A DNA stretch of 64,000 nt, from positions 1,798,001 through 1,862,000 of the forward strand of contig NC_007204.1 in NCBI RefSeq assembly GCF_000012305.1, in the 5' to 3' direction. Made by a program: the position numbers and the translations under genes. This stretch comes from Psychrobacter arcticus 273-4. Lineage in GTDB: Bacteria > Pseudomonadota > Gammaproteobacteria > Pseudomonadales > Moraxellaceae. The notes beneath the pieces are model-generated. The model had not been told where the DNA came from, ran no database searches, and worked only from the letters and a program-made list of their open reading frames with translations. Shown here piece after piece: positions 31,464 through 42,800 of this stretch (positions are counted from its first letter, which is position 1; every line of letters begins with the position of its first letter).

Positions 31464-32478
31464 TTATGGAATCAGATTCACCATCTGATTACTGTGCAAC
31501 GTCAACTTAAATTCTTGAGCAGGTTTTGCTAAACCTTCAGCAATAATATCTGAGCCATCTTCAGCCTTACACTGATTGACAACCTTGAGACCTGAACCAT
31601 CTGTTTTTTCAACATATAGTTGAAATACTTTAAAGTCGCTACAGTACTACTGGTGTAAATTTTTTGCAGCCTCTGTCTGCGTAGGCACAGCAAGCAAGAA
31701 AAATTTGCACCAGCAGTAGGTGTTGTATCGATATTACTTTTCACCGACTATAGTTAGCGGCCACATCACTGGCACAGTTACGCTGAAAGTACATTGGCAA
31801 TCGACCAATCTCATACCAAGTACCAGCATATTTTTTTAAATCAACACTATCTAGCGTAGTCGGTGTACTAGCAGATTTATGGATAATACTACTGGGTTTA
31901 ACCGCGAGCATTTCTGTCGTTGCGTTAGTCATGTATTTGCTAGCAACCGCTTGAGTAACAGGCGGTGTCGCTGCATAAGCAGAGAACACAGCTAACGGTA
32001 TGATAATCGCTAGGGCAATGCCGGTATATCTAATAAGACCATTCATAAATATACGCTCTGGTATCTCTGCAACGCTTGCTGCGTTTTTAGGAGATATAGT
32101 GTGAGTTAATTCGACTGTGGATTGCTCAAATTCTTCAAAAACACTTGTCTTAATAGAATTAACTTCAACCGTACTGCTTTTAAAGGTATTGCTATCAATT
32201 ACATTAGGGTGCATTGCGCTTACATTAGTTTTTTTGACACTTTTATAGCCAAAAAAGCTGTTTTGTTGAGACATATCTTGTGCCAGACTCTCCAAACATT
32301 CTTCACTACAACCTACATGGATATAACTGGCATCATTACTAGCACGGTCAATATTCCCTGCTGATATTGCCTGATCTTGTTTCATCTGATACTTAGGTAG
32401 CTGGTCAGTATGCTGCGATTGAGAACCAGCTGCTTCCGAATCAGACCATGCTGACTTCGGCAACTTATTGGTTTGCAT
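31464..32478 (-). pseudogene. Lipocalin (Blc-like) gene, interrupted by a miniature element
   Basis: The lipocalin fold begins VDLKKYAGTWYEIGRLP, the GxW hallmark, and runs to ...CASDVAAN before entering the element at 31615-31752, where a stop ends the frame. Beyond the element the frame resumes as YVEKTDGSGLKVVNQCKAEDG, exactly what a lipocalin has next. The resumed frame then ends at 31464 after ~50 residues, so the C-terminal half of the barrel is also missing. An alternative start at 32046 (MNGLIRYTGIALAI...) would give a signal peptide ending in SAYAA. The upstream 144 codons are Ser/Asn-rich and may not be part of the protein. Confidence 0.85.
31615..31752 (-). repeat. Palindromic miniature element, copy 5 (inside lipocalin)
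   Basis: This 138-bp copy sits in the lipocalin coding sequence. Removing 136 bp restores the original frame (...AAC TA|T GTT GAA...), so the insertion duplicated a TA dinucleotide, or inserted next to one. It is the only copy with direct evidence for mobility in this window. Confidence 0.93.
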
Positions 32479-32987
32479 AGGGATACCATTTATTAACAGT
32501 GATTATTAGAAGCGCTTTATTTACTCATAAGAATTTACTCATAACATTGTTATTTATCAGAACATTACAAAATGATTTTCACCGATCATCTCTACGATAA
32601 AAAATGAATGAAAATTAAAGTTGTTATGACTTTTAAAATTGTCGTCATTAAAAGCCTTCTTAACAATTAGTCAATCTATAAAAGCTTGATTTAGCGCCCT
32701 TCGATAATTAATGATTCATAGTAATGGCAAACCCCCGATCAAAACAGTGTGGCAATGTAGAAAAACGCAACGGTTTGTAAGTAATTCTGTATATATACCA
32801 CGAAAGACTACATTTTTATTAACCGTTAAAGAACATTCAAATCAATCACTTATCTTGTGCTATTGCGCCTGTGAGAATTCGTTTATTTGACCTATTATGC
32901 TCTGGGTTTAGTGGTGTTCAGATAGCAGTTTAGCGCCTAAAACCACCGTAAAAATGATAGTAATGATAGTAATAATAGTACCAAAAA
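32479..32987. other. Intergenic region between lipocalin and Nudix-fusion genes
   Basis: About 510 bp have no convincing gene. A short imperfect AATGATAGT repeat lies at about 32955-32981 just after the Nudix-fusion stop. The segment just above 32478 would carry the lipocalin promoter. Confidence 0.3.
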
Positions 32988-34070
32988 CTATTTTAAAAAC
33001 TGACGAATTCCAGCAACAGCAATTCCTCCATGTAACATGGCTTGCTCACTCATCACAGGCGATAGACCACCTAAACCGATAACTGGCATATCAGCTAATT
33101 CTGCTAACTTTGACCACGCCTCCCAACCTAACGGCGGTGTATCAGGATGGGTTTGGGTGCACTCGACAGGTGCTAAAAAAATACCGATAACGGGTGGCAA
33201 CTGTTGCTGCAAGCGAAAAAACGCCAGTTGATTAGCAGCATTAATACTATCTGCATCATGACAACTGACTATTAATGGCAAGTTTGTAGATAAGGCAGAG
33301 TACGACATAGACTCTTTTGCAACGCTGCTTGACCATTGCATAAGCTGTGTCTGTGTTAAATGCCCTGCTATAATTTGACGGTTTATGACAGCGTTGTCTG
33401 CTTTGTCAGTATGTAAGTGATCAGGAGCAATCGCTTTAATATCAGAACGTAGTTGTAGTAGCCGTTCTATGCTGTCTTCTGCCCCTGCTACTTTTATTCT
33501 CATATAAACCAAGGCATCAGCCGCTATATGCTCATGATGATACTGTGACCATGCTGCCCTAGGATTGGGAAAACCGTTAAAGTGTGCCAAAGGATAAGTA
33601 ATGGTTATCTGCACTGGTAGTTGCAACCAAACAAGAATTGTCTTGTTTGCAGCTGGTAAATCATAATGCCCTGCTAGCAGCTTCGCCTTATCTACCCATG
33701 TCAGCTTTTGACCTTCTAGACCACAGCTTAGGTTTTTATATTGCGCATATTGTTGTGCGGTTACTTCAATACGGTAAACCTGTAAGCAGACCTGTTTATC
33801 GCCATAATCATGATGCAATCGACCCAGTTTCACCGCCGTATTATTAGCAATATTGATGCCTGTCTCTTCGGCAACTTCTCGTATCAGCGCTTGTTTTGCT
33901 GTTTCATGAGCATCTATCTTTCCACCTACAAACTCATAGCGGTTGCCCTGATGCTGAGAAGCCGCTCTAAATCCTAGCAAATATTGGTTTTGATAATGAA
34001 TAACGGCAACGGCTACATTGACTGTCTTTATTGAATTGTTTTTTATAGAGGTGCTTTTTTCGACTGCCAT
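32988..34070 (-). CDS. Nudix hydrolase fused to thiamine-phosphate-synthase-like domain
   Basis: The N-terminal half (about 15-150) is a MutT-type Nudix domain with a complete box, GGKIDAHE-x7-REVAEETGI. It would sanitise oxidised nucleotides or hydrolyse related diphosphates. The C-terminal half (about 155-360) is ThiE/TenI-like in fold, with MRIKVAG, LIVSCHD and VIGLGGLSP as barrel strands. The same fusion is common in gammaproteobacteria. The ThiE-like half lacks a clear diphosphate loop, so thiamine synthesis by it is uncertain. It is apparently monocistronic. Confidence 0.88.
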   Translation of the reverse strand: MAVEKSTSIKNNSIKTVNVAVAVIHYQNQYLLGFRAASQHQGNRYEFVGGKIDAHETAKQALIREVAEETGINIANNTAVKLGRLHHDYGDKQVCLQVYRIEVTAQQYAQYKNLSCGLEGQKLTWVDKAKLLAGHYDLPAANKTILVWLQLPVQITITYPLAHFNGFPNPRAAWSQYHHEHIAADALVYMRIKVAGAEDSIERLLQLRSDIKAIAPDHLHTDKADNAVINRQIIAGHLTQTQLMQWSSSVAKESMSYSALSTNLPLIVSCHDADSINAANQLAFFRLQQQLPPVIGIFLAPVECTQTHPDTPPLGWEAWSKLAELADMPVIGLGGLSPVMSEQAMLHGGIAVAGIRQFLK

Positions 34071-34208
34071 GCTACTTTCCTTTTTTGCGACTAAAATTAA
34101 CGGATGTCATTGATTGATCTGCTTGCTTGTATAAAAACTGTTAGATAAATTTACATAATTGCTGTCATTTATTTTATAAATTTGCTTGCAAAATCACTCA
34201 ATCTAAAT

Positions 34209-34221
34209 GATAATTATTATC
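34209..34221. promoter_or_regulatory. Fur box upstream of hemP
   Basis: GATAATTATTATC forms the near-palindromic core of a Fur site within AATGATAATTATTATCGTT. It lies about 75 bp upstream of the hemP start codon. Confidence 0.7.
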
Positions 34222-34293
34222 GTTAATAAATTATGTTCTATTAGTATTTATTGCTTTGAATATTTGCCACTTTGCTATCAAAAGGAATTTACC

Positions 34294-34458
34294 ATGAGTC
34301 TTGTTATCTCTCGTCATTTGAACTTCCGTGAAAACCGTCTGCCTACTTTGCAATCACAGCACCTGTTTGCTTTGACTAAAGAGGTACGTATTGAACATGA
34401 AGGCGAAGAATATCGCCTACGCTTAACACGTAACAATCGGTTGATTTTAACCAAATAA
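34294..34458 (+). CDS. hemP: HemP-family heme-uptake regulator/accessory protein
   Basis: The 54-residue protein carries the HemP/HmuP signature (FALTKEVRIEHEGEEYRLRLTRNNRLILTK). In other bacteria HemP/HmuP is required for expression of heme-uptake genes. The ATG at 34294 has AAGGAA at good spacing, and the longer frame upstream (from 34207) is not preferred. It has a Fur box upstream and a terminator downstream, so it is a monocistronic, iron-repressed unit. No heme receptor gene is adjacent. Confidence 0.85.
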   Translation: MSLVISRHLNFRENRLPTLQSQHLFALTKEVRIEHEGEEYRLRLTRNNRLILTK

Positions 34459-34476
34459 ATTCTCTTAATGCTCATA

Positions 34477-34506
34477 AAAAAACGCCTTTTTATAAAGGCG
34501 TTTTTT
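34477..34506. terminator. Terminator after hemP
   Basis: A perfect 13-bp stem (34477-34489 with 34494-34506) with a 4-nt loop, A-rich on one side and T-rich on the other. It comes 18 bp after hemP and can act in both directions. Confidence 0.9.
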
Positions 34507-34586
34507 ATTTGATCAAATGATTACTTTTAATCAGCCAAACAATCAATAAACCAAAATCACAGCAAGTATGAGGATGGCTCTCTAAC

Positions 34587-34724
34587 TATAGTCGGTGAAA
34601 AGTAATATCGATACAACACGTACTGCTGGTGCAAATTTTTCTTGCTTGCTGTGCCTACGCAGACAGAGGCTGCAAAAAATTTACACCAGCAATACTGTAG
34701 CGATTTTAAAGTATTTCAACTATA
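34587..34724 (+). repeat. Palindromic miniature element, copy 6
   Basis: This 138-bp copy starts 6 bp after the tamB stop codon. No other hairpin lies between tamB and hemP apart from the hemP terminator. Confidence 0.93.
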
Positions 34725-34730
34725 CAATCT

Positions 34731-37700
34731 TTAGAATTGCCAACTATAAACCACATCCACGGCATTTTCTGCTGCTGATGTTGCCTCTACATAGATACGG
34801 CGAGTCAACTGATAACGTATAGACAGGCTATTTTGTGCATTAAAGACGCCCACACCATAGCGGATATATAAGTCAGGCGTCACATAGCCGGTGACATTGA
34901 CATTGGTGTCTTCGCTGCTGCCTGAAGCATCAACCGTTAAGCTTTGGAAGCCAAACGCTTGACCGATTTGATTGGTCAAATTACGTGTACCGCTCAGCCC
35001 AAAGCTCAGCCCAGCGGCCGCTAAGTTATTGGTGACTTGAGATTTAAAGCCTTGCTCACTGATTTGAGTAGCACTTTGATTATTAATACGACCCGTGACC
35101 AAGGCATTCATCGCCTGCTGCTGCGTAAGCCCCGCATTATTGAAAACGATAATATTAGGGCTTTCAGTATTGCCTTTGACGCGGACACCGACTGTTTTAC
35201 CGCTGATATTTTTGACAGCTTCGATACTTAAACTCGGTTTCATCACATCGCCGTTAAAGCGCACTTGACCATAATTAAGCTCTAGATTTTGACCAAAAGC
35301 ATTAATATTGGTACGACGTGAGACCTGTACCACCCCTTTTGCACGCATGATGCCTGTACCACTTTGAGTGACATGAATGGCACCTGCTAGAGGAATCACG
35401 GCCCCAAAACCACGGAAATTAATGTCATTACCCAAATCGATACCGATATCAGCATTGATTGACCAAGGTTTCGAGATAGCCAAAACCTCATCAATATTAC
35501 CGATAAGACGACGGTCAAGTACGACAGCGTCTTCGGTCTGAGTAATGATATTTTCACTTGCCTCTGGCGGATGAATAGTCGCTGAGGGCACACTAACTGC
35601 CCCAGTGATATTGACATAGCGATCGGCTGGACGAACGATAATATCGATATCAGGATTGACACTCGCTACTAATAATGGCGGCTGGGTTAATATCAACCCC
35701 TTACCATCGATACTCAGCTTTGCCTGTAGCTTTTGTTGCCAATTGACAGTACCGGCAATCGTCCCTTTACCCGTGCCACTATTGTACTTACCATCGATAG
35801 TCGCTTGAGTACCACGGATTTTGGCAGTGGCATTAACTTTGGTCAAATTCACTGGCAAATTAAGCATCGCCATTCGACCATCCGCTAATTTTACATCACC
35901 ATAAAACTGTGGCTTATCCAGTGTGCCACCCAAACCGCCTGCCATGGTGATATTACCTTCGAGCACGCGCATACCAGGGAAGAAAGGTTTGAAAATAGCC
36001 AAATTAAGCTCATTGAGCACCAACGCACCTGATATAGGTTTGGGCGTCTTATACGGATCAACAATGACTTCTGCATAACCACGAGCACCATCACCCGTAT
36101 TGATATCTGAGCGTATTTTTAGACCCTTCGGTACAGACACAGCAATGAGCGAGATACGCTTATAAGGTAAGGTGATAGGCAAGCTATCACCGTCTTGAAT
36201 TAAGCCAATTTTACCGTTGTCAGAATATAGGGTGGTATTAATAGTCGGTGGACGACCACGTTGCCAGCCAACAATCGCCTTACCGTTAATCTTGCCATGC
36301 CAATCGATATCTTTTGGTAAAAACGCCGAAAATAGCGAGGTGTCTATTTTCTGTATCGCCAAATCAACTTGACCACTAGCAGCGGAAGCGATGAGGTTTT
36401 CACGTAAACACAACTTACCTATTTGGTCAGTCGTCTGCCAACAATGTGCCGCTAGCTGTATTTTTAAGTCCGAGCTATTCTTACCTTGTTTCTTAGGCAA
36501 ATTAACAATCAGTTGCGCCGGCTGCAATTGATTTAAGGTTGCGTATTTGGACTTAACTTGACCCTTGCCGATGACGCCTGACCAGCTGAGCTTATCTCGA
36601 TTAAAGCCACCTTTGAGCCTTGCTGAGATATTGAGCTTCTCATTAACCAGATCGAAATCAACCACATGAGCTTGTTCAGTGCCATTAAAGGCTGCGTTAA
36701 GGTTTTTAAAACTCTGCCCCGCAGCTTCCAATCCTTCGGCAGTGACAATAAACTGGCTTGGACTGTTTGCCAAGTTAACCAGTTTGCCGCGTATACGACC
36801 TTGACGTAATATAAAGCCTGGCAGCGAGATACGCTCACCAACCAAATCAACATAGATCGTCGGCAATGCTTGTCCTGCTGGCTGTGACAAAGTAGCACCG
36901 CCCGAGACTTTACCACCAAGCGTGTCTGAGAGCTGATCAAGATTTGTGATATTGATTTTAGCTTGTAGCTGTTTGGCGTTACCATTGGCGGTGATGTAAT
37001 TATCACCCCAACGCAGTACCAAATTATTTGCATCTAAGCTTTCGATTAAGGCGTTTACTTGCTTATATTGTGCCTGCGCATCTTGCTTCTGCAAACGTTG
37101 AAAATAGCTTGCCAAGTCTTTTGGTAGATGTAGTTTGGCTGTCAAGCTGCCCTTGGCGCTAAGCGGTTGACCTTTTAACATCCCACTCAAATTCACTTGT
37201 TTGATATTAATCGTCTGTTGGGTATCGCCCCAACGTCCACTGGTATCAATAGTGCCGGTAATCGTACTCGGTATGTCTTTAACAAAGTAACCTAAATTAA
37301 AGCGATCCATGACCGCATCAATATCCCAAGCAAGACCTTGACGCACATCAACGGTGCCTTTAGCGTCTATACTGCCTGCTGCACCTACATGTCGGAAGCG
37401 CTTGATACGAATGAGCTGTTCATTAGCACTGGCATCAATAGTCAGTTTACCTGCTGGCAATTGCTCAGCATCTAGGATCCCATCAAAGTTTACGACAAAG
37501 TTTTTCAATACCCCTTTTGCCTTAGCATTATTCTTTGGCGGACTTTGCCACTCACCAGTGGTTTTTAAATCACCAGTAATAATGGCAGCATTATTGGGCA
37601 AGAAATAACCCAAATTAAACTTATCAAAGCGCCCATCTAGCGTCCAGCCAATATTGTTACGTAGGTCAATGACACCATTGGCTTTGACCGCACCTGCTTC

Positions 37701-39725
37701 GCCATTATAGTTTAACTTGCGAATACGAGTCAGATTTGGCGTACCAGCGGCATCGATTGACAGGCGGCCTTTTGGCACATCAGCGGTATCAACTTGACCA
37801 TCAAAACGCGCATCAAAGACCGATAGCTTACCACCGATAATATCGACACTGGCATCGCCACTGCCGGTAATACCGATAGTACGACCTTTCTGCGTAGCAT
37901 CCAACTGCGCCTGCAAATCCGTATTATTAAAATTAATAATATGACGCTGACCTTTGACACGGTTTTTAGTGATATTCAGCAGTCGTCCACGCGCACTGAT
38001 ACGCCCTGTTAGGCGCTCAAGTGGTATGCCACTGCGGTATTTTTTGGGTAATAAGCCATTGGTACGTGCATCAATCTGCCAAGTAAGCGGACGTTTTTTA
38101 TTTGCCAGTTGAATCTGACCTGTCCCTGATAAATCGCCCACTACTCCTTTATAGTTTAGACGATTAATATCAATAACATTGCCCGCCTTACTGAGTCTTA
38201 CATCATAGTTGCCTTTAGGCGCAGCATTGAGCTCGTTGATAATGGCTTTACCATCGACCGATAAACGTGAGCCGTGGACAATCACATTTGCTTGCCCACT
38301 AGGGCTATTGATGTTACCGATATTAGGGATATTTTTACGCACAAGGTTTTGCCACTTTGCATCGATATACCAAGGCGCGACTTGTTTAGATTTGGCTGAG
38401 GTTTTTCCACGGACAATATTGGCATTGACTTGCTCGCCATCATGCTGACGTAAGGCGGCATCCATTTCCATATTACCCGCATTGTTTTTATGCTGATAAT
38501 GAACGGACAATCGACCGTTTAATTTTTGTGGCGCATATACTTTAAAGTCTGCATATTGTTTAGGAATTACGCGCCGCACATCAAAATTACTGCCGCTCGC
38601 TCTTACCTTTGCATCAAAGCTGCCTTTCCAATCTAAAATACCTTGCAATATCAAGTTGCCAGCGGCAACATCCGCATCTAAGCGATCGACACGTAACTGA
38701 CGATTAGCAAAAATGGCGCGTCCTTGATAATGTCCTGAGGGAATATCTTTTGCGGTCAATTCCGTATTGATACGCAGGCGTATCTCTGAGATCACACCTG
38801 CTGCGGTCGCGATACCACTCTTTAAGAGGATGTTTTGATTGTCTGCATAAGGAACCAGAATATCGTCCCATTCAAGCTTTGCCTGAAACGGTGCATCATA
38901 ATCCAAACCTTGCACCACAAAGTCACCACTAACCGCAGCATCATTGTAGCGGCTACTGACCTTACCAACGGTGCGCTTTAACGTGCCTGTTGCGGTGATA
39001 TTTAAGGGATCAATATAGGCTTTTTCTAAAGCACTGACCTCTACAATAGCACTCAAATCTAAAGGATAGTCGCCTTGTAAATCAGCATGACCCTCTAAAG
39101 CACTAACTTTAACAATATCGCCATACTGCAAACTACCACGACCAACCGTTACCATACTGCCAACCCAAGTCAAATCACGGGCCTCAACATCATGCACGAC
39201 AATCGGGTCTCGGGTCACTTGCTTATAAACAATGGTTTTTACTTTTGCGTAATCAAAACGCAGATTGACTGGTAAGCTTAAGGTCCTATAATCGAATCCC
39301 TCGCCCGTTGGCGGTTTTTTATTGATAATCTCGATGGTCTGTATGTCTGCATCACGCAAATGCACTTCTTTAGCAAAAACTGCACGCCAGCCTATTTTGA
39401 CATAGGCTTTATCTACCAATATCTCAAGATCTTCATTGGCAACGATATCGATATCAGTGAGCCACAGACCATCGCGCAGATTGCCGCTACCATATTTGAA
39501 CTCAACACCCGTTTCTGCACTGATTTTTTCTAAAATAAACTTAGTGCCTGACTCAGTACCCGCCGCATATAGGAAGATGACAAACATAATCGCCAGCACG
39601 ATAAAAATCAGCACCAGCAATTTGAGCACAAAAGATAATGGATACCAACGCCTTACAGCGCGGGCATCTCGTTGTGCTGGATCTTCATCCAATGGCTTAT
39701 TAGGCAGGGTGTTTTTGGTCGACAT
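34731..39725 (-). CDS. tamB: TamB, translocation and assembly module inner-membrane protein
   Basis: TamB is a long AsmA/VPS13-like protein that spans the periplasm; with TamA it takes part in outer-membrane protein insertion and lipid transport. A single N-terminal membrane segment (about residues 30-60) is followed by a long repetitive beta-helical region and the C-terminal DUF490 domain ending VDVVYSWQF. The start is the ATG at 39725; a TTG at 39734 is possible. At ~1664 residues it is longer than E. coli TamB (~1259), consistent with extra repeats. tamA precedes it by 78 bp on the same strand. Confidence 0.93.
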   Translation of the reverse strand: MSTKNTLPNKPLDEDPAQRDARAVRRWYPLSFVLKLLVLIFIVLAIMFVIFLYAAGTESGTKFILEKISAETGVEFKYGSGNLRDGLWLTDIDIVANEDLEILVDKAYVKIGWRAVFAKEVHLRDADIQTIEIINKKPPTGEGFDYRTLSLPVNLRFDYAKVKTIVYKQVTRDPIVVHDVEARDLTWVGSMVTVGRGSLQYGDIVKVSALEGHADLQGDYPLDLSAIVEVSALEKAYIDPLNITATGTLKRTVGKVSSRYNDAAVSGDFVVQGLDYDAPFQAKLEWDDILVPYADNQNILLKSGIATAAGVISEIRLRINTELTAKDIPSGHYQGRAIFANRQLRVDRLDADVAAGNLILQGILDWKGSFDAKVRASGSNFDVRRVIPKQYADFKVYAPQKLNGRLSVHYQHKNNAGNMEMDAALRQHDGEQVNANIVRGKTSAKSKQVAPWYIDAKWQNLVRKNIPNIGNINSPSGQANVIVHGSRLSVDGKAIINELNAAPKGNYDVRLSKAGNVIDINRLNYKGVVGDLSGTGQIQLANKKRPLTWQIDARTNGLLPKKYRSGIPLERLTGRISARGRLLNITKNRVKGQRHIINFNNTDLQAQLDATQKGRTIGITGSGDASVDIIGGKLSVFDARFDGQVDTADVPKGRLSIDAAGTPNLTRIRKLNYNGEAGAVKANGVIDLRNNIGWTLDGRFDKFNLGYFLPNNAAIITGDLKTTGEWQSPPKNNAKAKGVLKNFVVNFDGILDAEQLPAGKLTIDASANEQLIRIKRFRHVGAAGSIDAKGTVDVRQGLAWDIDAVMDRFNLGYFVKDIPSTITGTIDTSGRWGDTQQTINIKQVNLSGMLKGQPLSAKGSLTAKLHLPKDLASYFQRLQKQDAQAQYKQVNALIESLDANNLVLRWGDNYITANGNAKQLQAKINITNLDQLSDTLGGKVSGGATLSQPAGQALPTIYVDLVGERISLPGFILRQGRIRGKLVNLANSPSQFIVTAEGLEAAGQSFKNLNAAFNGTEQAHVVDFDLVNEKLNISARLKGGFNRDKLSWSGVIGKGQVKSKYATLNQLQPAQLIVNLPKKQGKNSSDLKIQLAAHCWQTTDQIGKLCLRENLIASAASGQVDLAIQKIDTSLFSAFLPKDIDWHGKINGKAIVGWQRGRPPTINTTLYSDNGKIGLIQDGDSLPITLPYKRISLIAVSVPKGLKIRSDINTGDGARGYAEVIVDPYKTPKPISGALVLNELNLAIFKPFFPGMRVLEGNITMAGGLGGTLDKPQFYGDVKLADGRMAMLNLPVNLTKVNATAKIRGTQATIDGKYNSGTGKGTIAGTVNWQQKLQAKLSIDGKGLILTQPPLLVASVNPDIDIIVRPADRYVNITGAVSVPSATIHPPEASENIITQTEDAVVLDRRLIGNIDEVLAISKPWSINADIGIDLGNDINFRGFGAVIPLAGAIHVTQSGTGIMRAKGVVQVSRRTNINAFGQNLELNYGQVRFNGDVMKPSLSIEAVKNISGKTVGVRVKGNTESPNIIVFNNAGLTQQQAMNALVTGRINNQSATQISEQGFKSQVTNNLAAAGLSFGLSGTRNLTNQIGQAFGFQSLTVDASGSSEDTNVNVTGYVTPDLYIRYGVGVFNAQNSLSIRYQLTRRIYVEATSAAENAVDVVYSWQF

Positions 39726-39803
39726 GGCACTCAACTACGTTAAAGAATGATTACCAGCAATCGCTAGAATAATAAATACAACAGCTCTTTTTATATACTA
39801 TTT

Positions 39804-42800
39804 TTATAAAGGAGAGCCAATAAACAGATGTAACCTGACTGGAATACTCTCTTCTGTCACGCCAGCGGCGACATCGACGCGCACCACGCCAACGGGCGAT
39901 GCCCAGCGAATACCAACGCCGACGCCGACTTTAGTATCTGTGTCAAAATCTTTGTCATAAGCATTACCAATGTCAGTGAAAACGGCACCGCGAAAGCCGG
40001 GTTTAAACTCATAGTTATACTCTGCACTACCGACCGCGAGGATTTGCCCACCAGTCAGATAGCCTTTATCTAGTGGTGATAAGCTTTCGTAGTCATAACC
40101 ACGGATACTTTGGTCACCACCAGCAAAGAAGCGCAGTTTATAAGGTACCTCATCAAAGTCATCTGCCCAAATATAACCGGTATTGATACTGCCAAGCACT
40201 TGATGCTTATCATCGGCACCAAAGCTATAAATACCGCTGACGCCAGCGCGAGCGATTGCCAGATTGGTATCACTAAGCGCTTTGTCAGCACCCGCTTCAA
40301 TCGAATAATATTGGCGGATACCGCTAGTAGGATTAGTCGCACTGTCCACATCTGTTTTACTAACGCCATAACCAAGTAATAATGCTTGCTGTCTAGGCTT
40401 TGAGGACGTAAAGCGAATAGGAAGGTTGTTTAACTGCGCTTCATCATCAATACCCGTTTCTAACTCATCTAAACGGTAACGCAGAGAGTAACTGCGATTC
40501 CAACCACTTTCACGGCGGATATTACGCGCTAGCGACCCTTTTAGGGTTTTGGTAGACAAATCGAAATTGCCTTCACCTTGATTAATCGCCTCTTCTTCAT
40601 AAATCAAACTTGCTTCAAGCTTGTCATTCAAAGGGTGTTTCCATGGCCGGCTAGCATAGACACCGACATTTTTAGTAATTCTCGAAACTTCTGTCTCAAG
40701 CCCTGCCTGATAGCCTTTACGATTGAGCAAATTATAATCTATTTTCGCGGTTGCACGGACACCCGTATCCGTACCATAACCAATACCCACCTGAGCATCG
40801 CGCGGTTTATTCGCCGCCACAAACACGTACAGTGGTACTTTCTTGCTCTCTAACACTTCTTGCGGTGTTTTACGCCCTACCAATGTCGGTGGCACGAAGT
40901 TCTCATCCGCCAGTATGCTTTTCTCATCAGGGAATATCTTTTGTGCAACGTCACTGATAGCATCACTTATTTTGCCTAAAATACTGTTTGAATCTTGGCC
41001 TTTTTCATCCAATACACGATCATTTGGCAGACGGCTTAAGCGTTCTGCTTTTTGCTTAATCGCCTGTAGCTTCTCAAGCGTCTCTTCATCGGCTTCAAAT
41101 TCAATAGCAGTAATATCGGCAGCATTCACTTTTTCCCCGCTATTGGTATAAAGCTCGCCGTCATTGCCAACACCCTCTATTTGGCGAGCATTAACATCAG
41201 TAGCATTGTTCACTTCGTCATCTGTCGTTTCAATAGTATTGTCAGCATTTGGTGAGTTATCAAAGGCTAAGGTAGCATTTTGCGTGCGCTCATCTGGCGG
41301 CAAAATCGACTCAACGTTGATGGTATTAAAATAACGGGTCGCCGATAAATCATTACTGAATTTGGTCACCGCAGGACGATAAAAAGGGTCGCCCTCCTTA
41401 AAGTCGAATAACTGTCTTAACAATGACAATTCAACTGGCAGTTTTTCAGGGTCACGTGTCAGTGTTCCCGAGTCTTCATCATAAGTAAAAAACACCACTT
41501 CATCAAACTCGTAACGATTGCCGGTATTGTAAACCAGCGAAACATCCGCTGTGTTGTCAGGTAAGATAATATCGACAGATTTATTTAACCAATCTTGATC
41601 AAAGTAACCGTAAGTATTACTGAGCGACTCAAGGGCAGATTTACTGTCTTTATAGACGCGGTGGTTAAAAATATCACCCTCTTTTGGTGGCAAATCTTTT
41701 TCTAACGCAGCAAATTCTTTTTGCTCACTGCCTGCACCGCGAATATCGACAATTCGACTATCGACGCGTACTGGCTCACCCAGCTTTTCAATGATGACAT
41801 CAATCGTGTCTGTATAAGGCTGGCGTAAACGCAAAGTCACGTCATAGTAACCAACCGCTTTTGCCGCATCTAATGCGGTTTGGCGTAAGCGTGGTAGTGC
41901 TGCTGTAAAGTCAACAACGGATTGCACGGTGGTGTCATCAAGCGCCGCCTTGATGTTCTTAATGGGCTGCACATCATCATCTGCTTTGATTAGTATGGGC
42001 TTGGCAGCCTTATTATTGGTACTGTCAGCCGCTGCTTGTTGCAAATAAATCGTGGTGTCTACATATGGTAGCGCAAGTGAGCCTGCATTAAACAACCGAT
42101 TATAGAGACGCTTGACGATATTGCCTTTATTACGCGCCATCGGGCTTGGCGTTTTGGCTTGCTCGATACTTGCGCTAACCGCCTCAGTATCATTTTCATA
42201 ACCTGGAAAATAGTCATCAGGATTGATCGAATTTTCTGTATTTTTTGCTTGATTGACGTTGACTAAAATGTCGTTATCAATCATCTCACTGGCATTACCG
42301 CTACTGACAGCATCGCTAACAGTAATAGGACGCGCCATAATCTCTGCGGTTTCATTAATGCCTAATGTGTCTAAATTGCTTGGTGTCGGCAGATTGGTCG
42401 CATCCAACTCCACATCCAGCCCAAGCGGCGGCGTGCGATCGTCTAAAGTAGCTACGGGCGCAGCAAAGCCACTATTATTACTAGTGCCAATTCTATCCAT
42501 ATATTGTGCGTTTTGCCTGTCCATCGCCGCAAGCTCACGATCAATCTCTTCAGGCGTCATCATCTGATAACCCTGCTGCTGTATCGCTGCGGCTTGCTGC
42601 TCTAAATTTTGGTTTGTATCAGAAGCTTGCGCATCATCAGAAATAGCCGCTTTGGAGGTTTTTGGCAACGCTGCTGTAGCAATCTTTACCAGTATTTGGC
42701 TGTTTGTAGCGCTGTTATTTAAATCAGTAGTAGCAGCAAAAGCGGCAGGGGCAAGACTACAGCCAAAGCCGACTAAGCTTGTGGTCAATGCACTAAAAAG

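Noticed and set aside
34207..34293. N-terminal extension of hemP
   Set aside because: It would cover the Fur box and has no ribosome-binding site, whereas the ATG at 34294 has a good AAGGAA.
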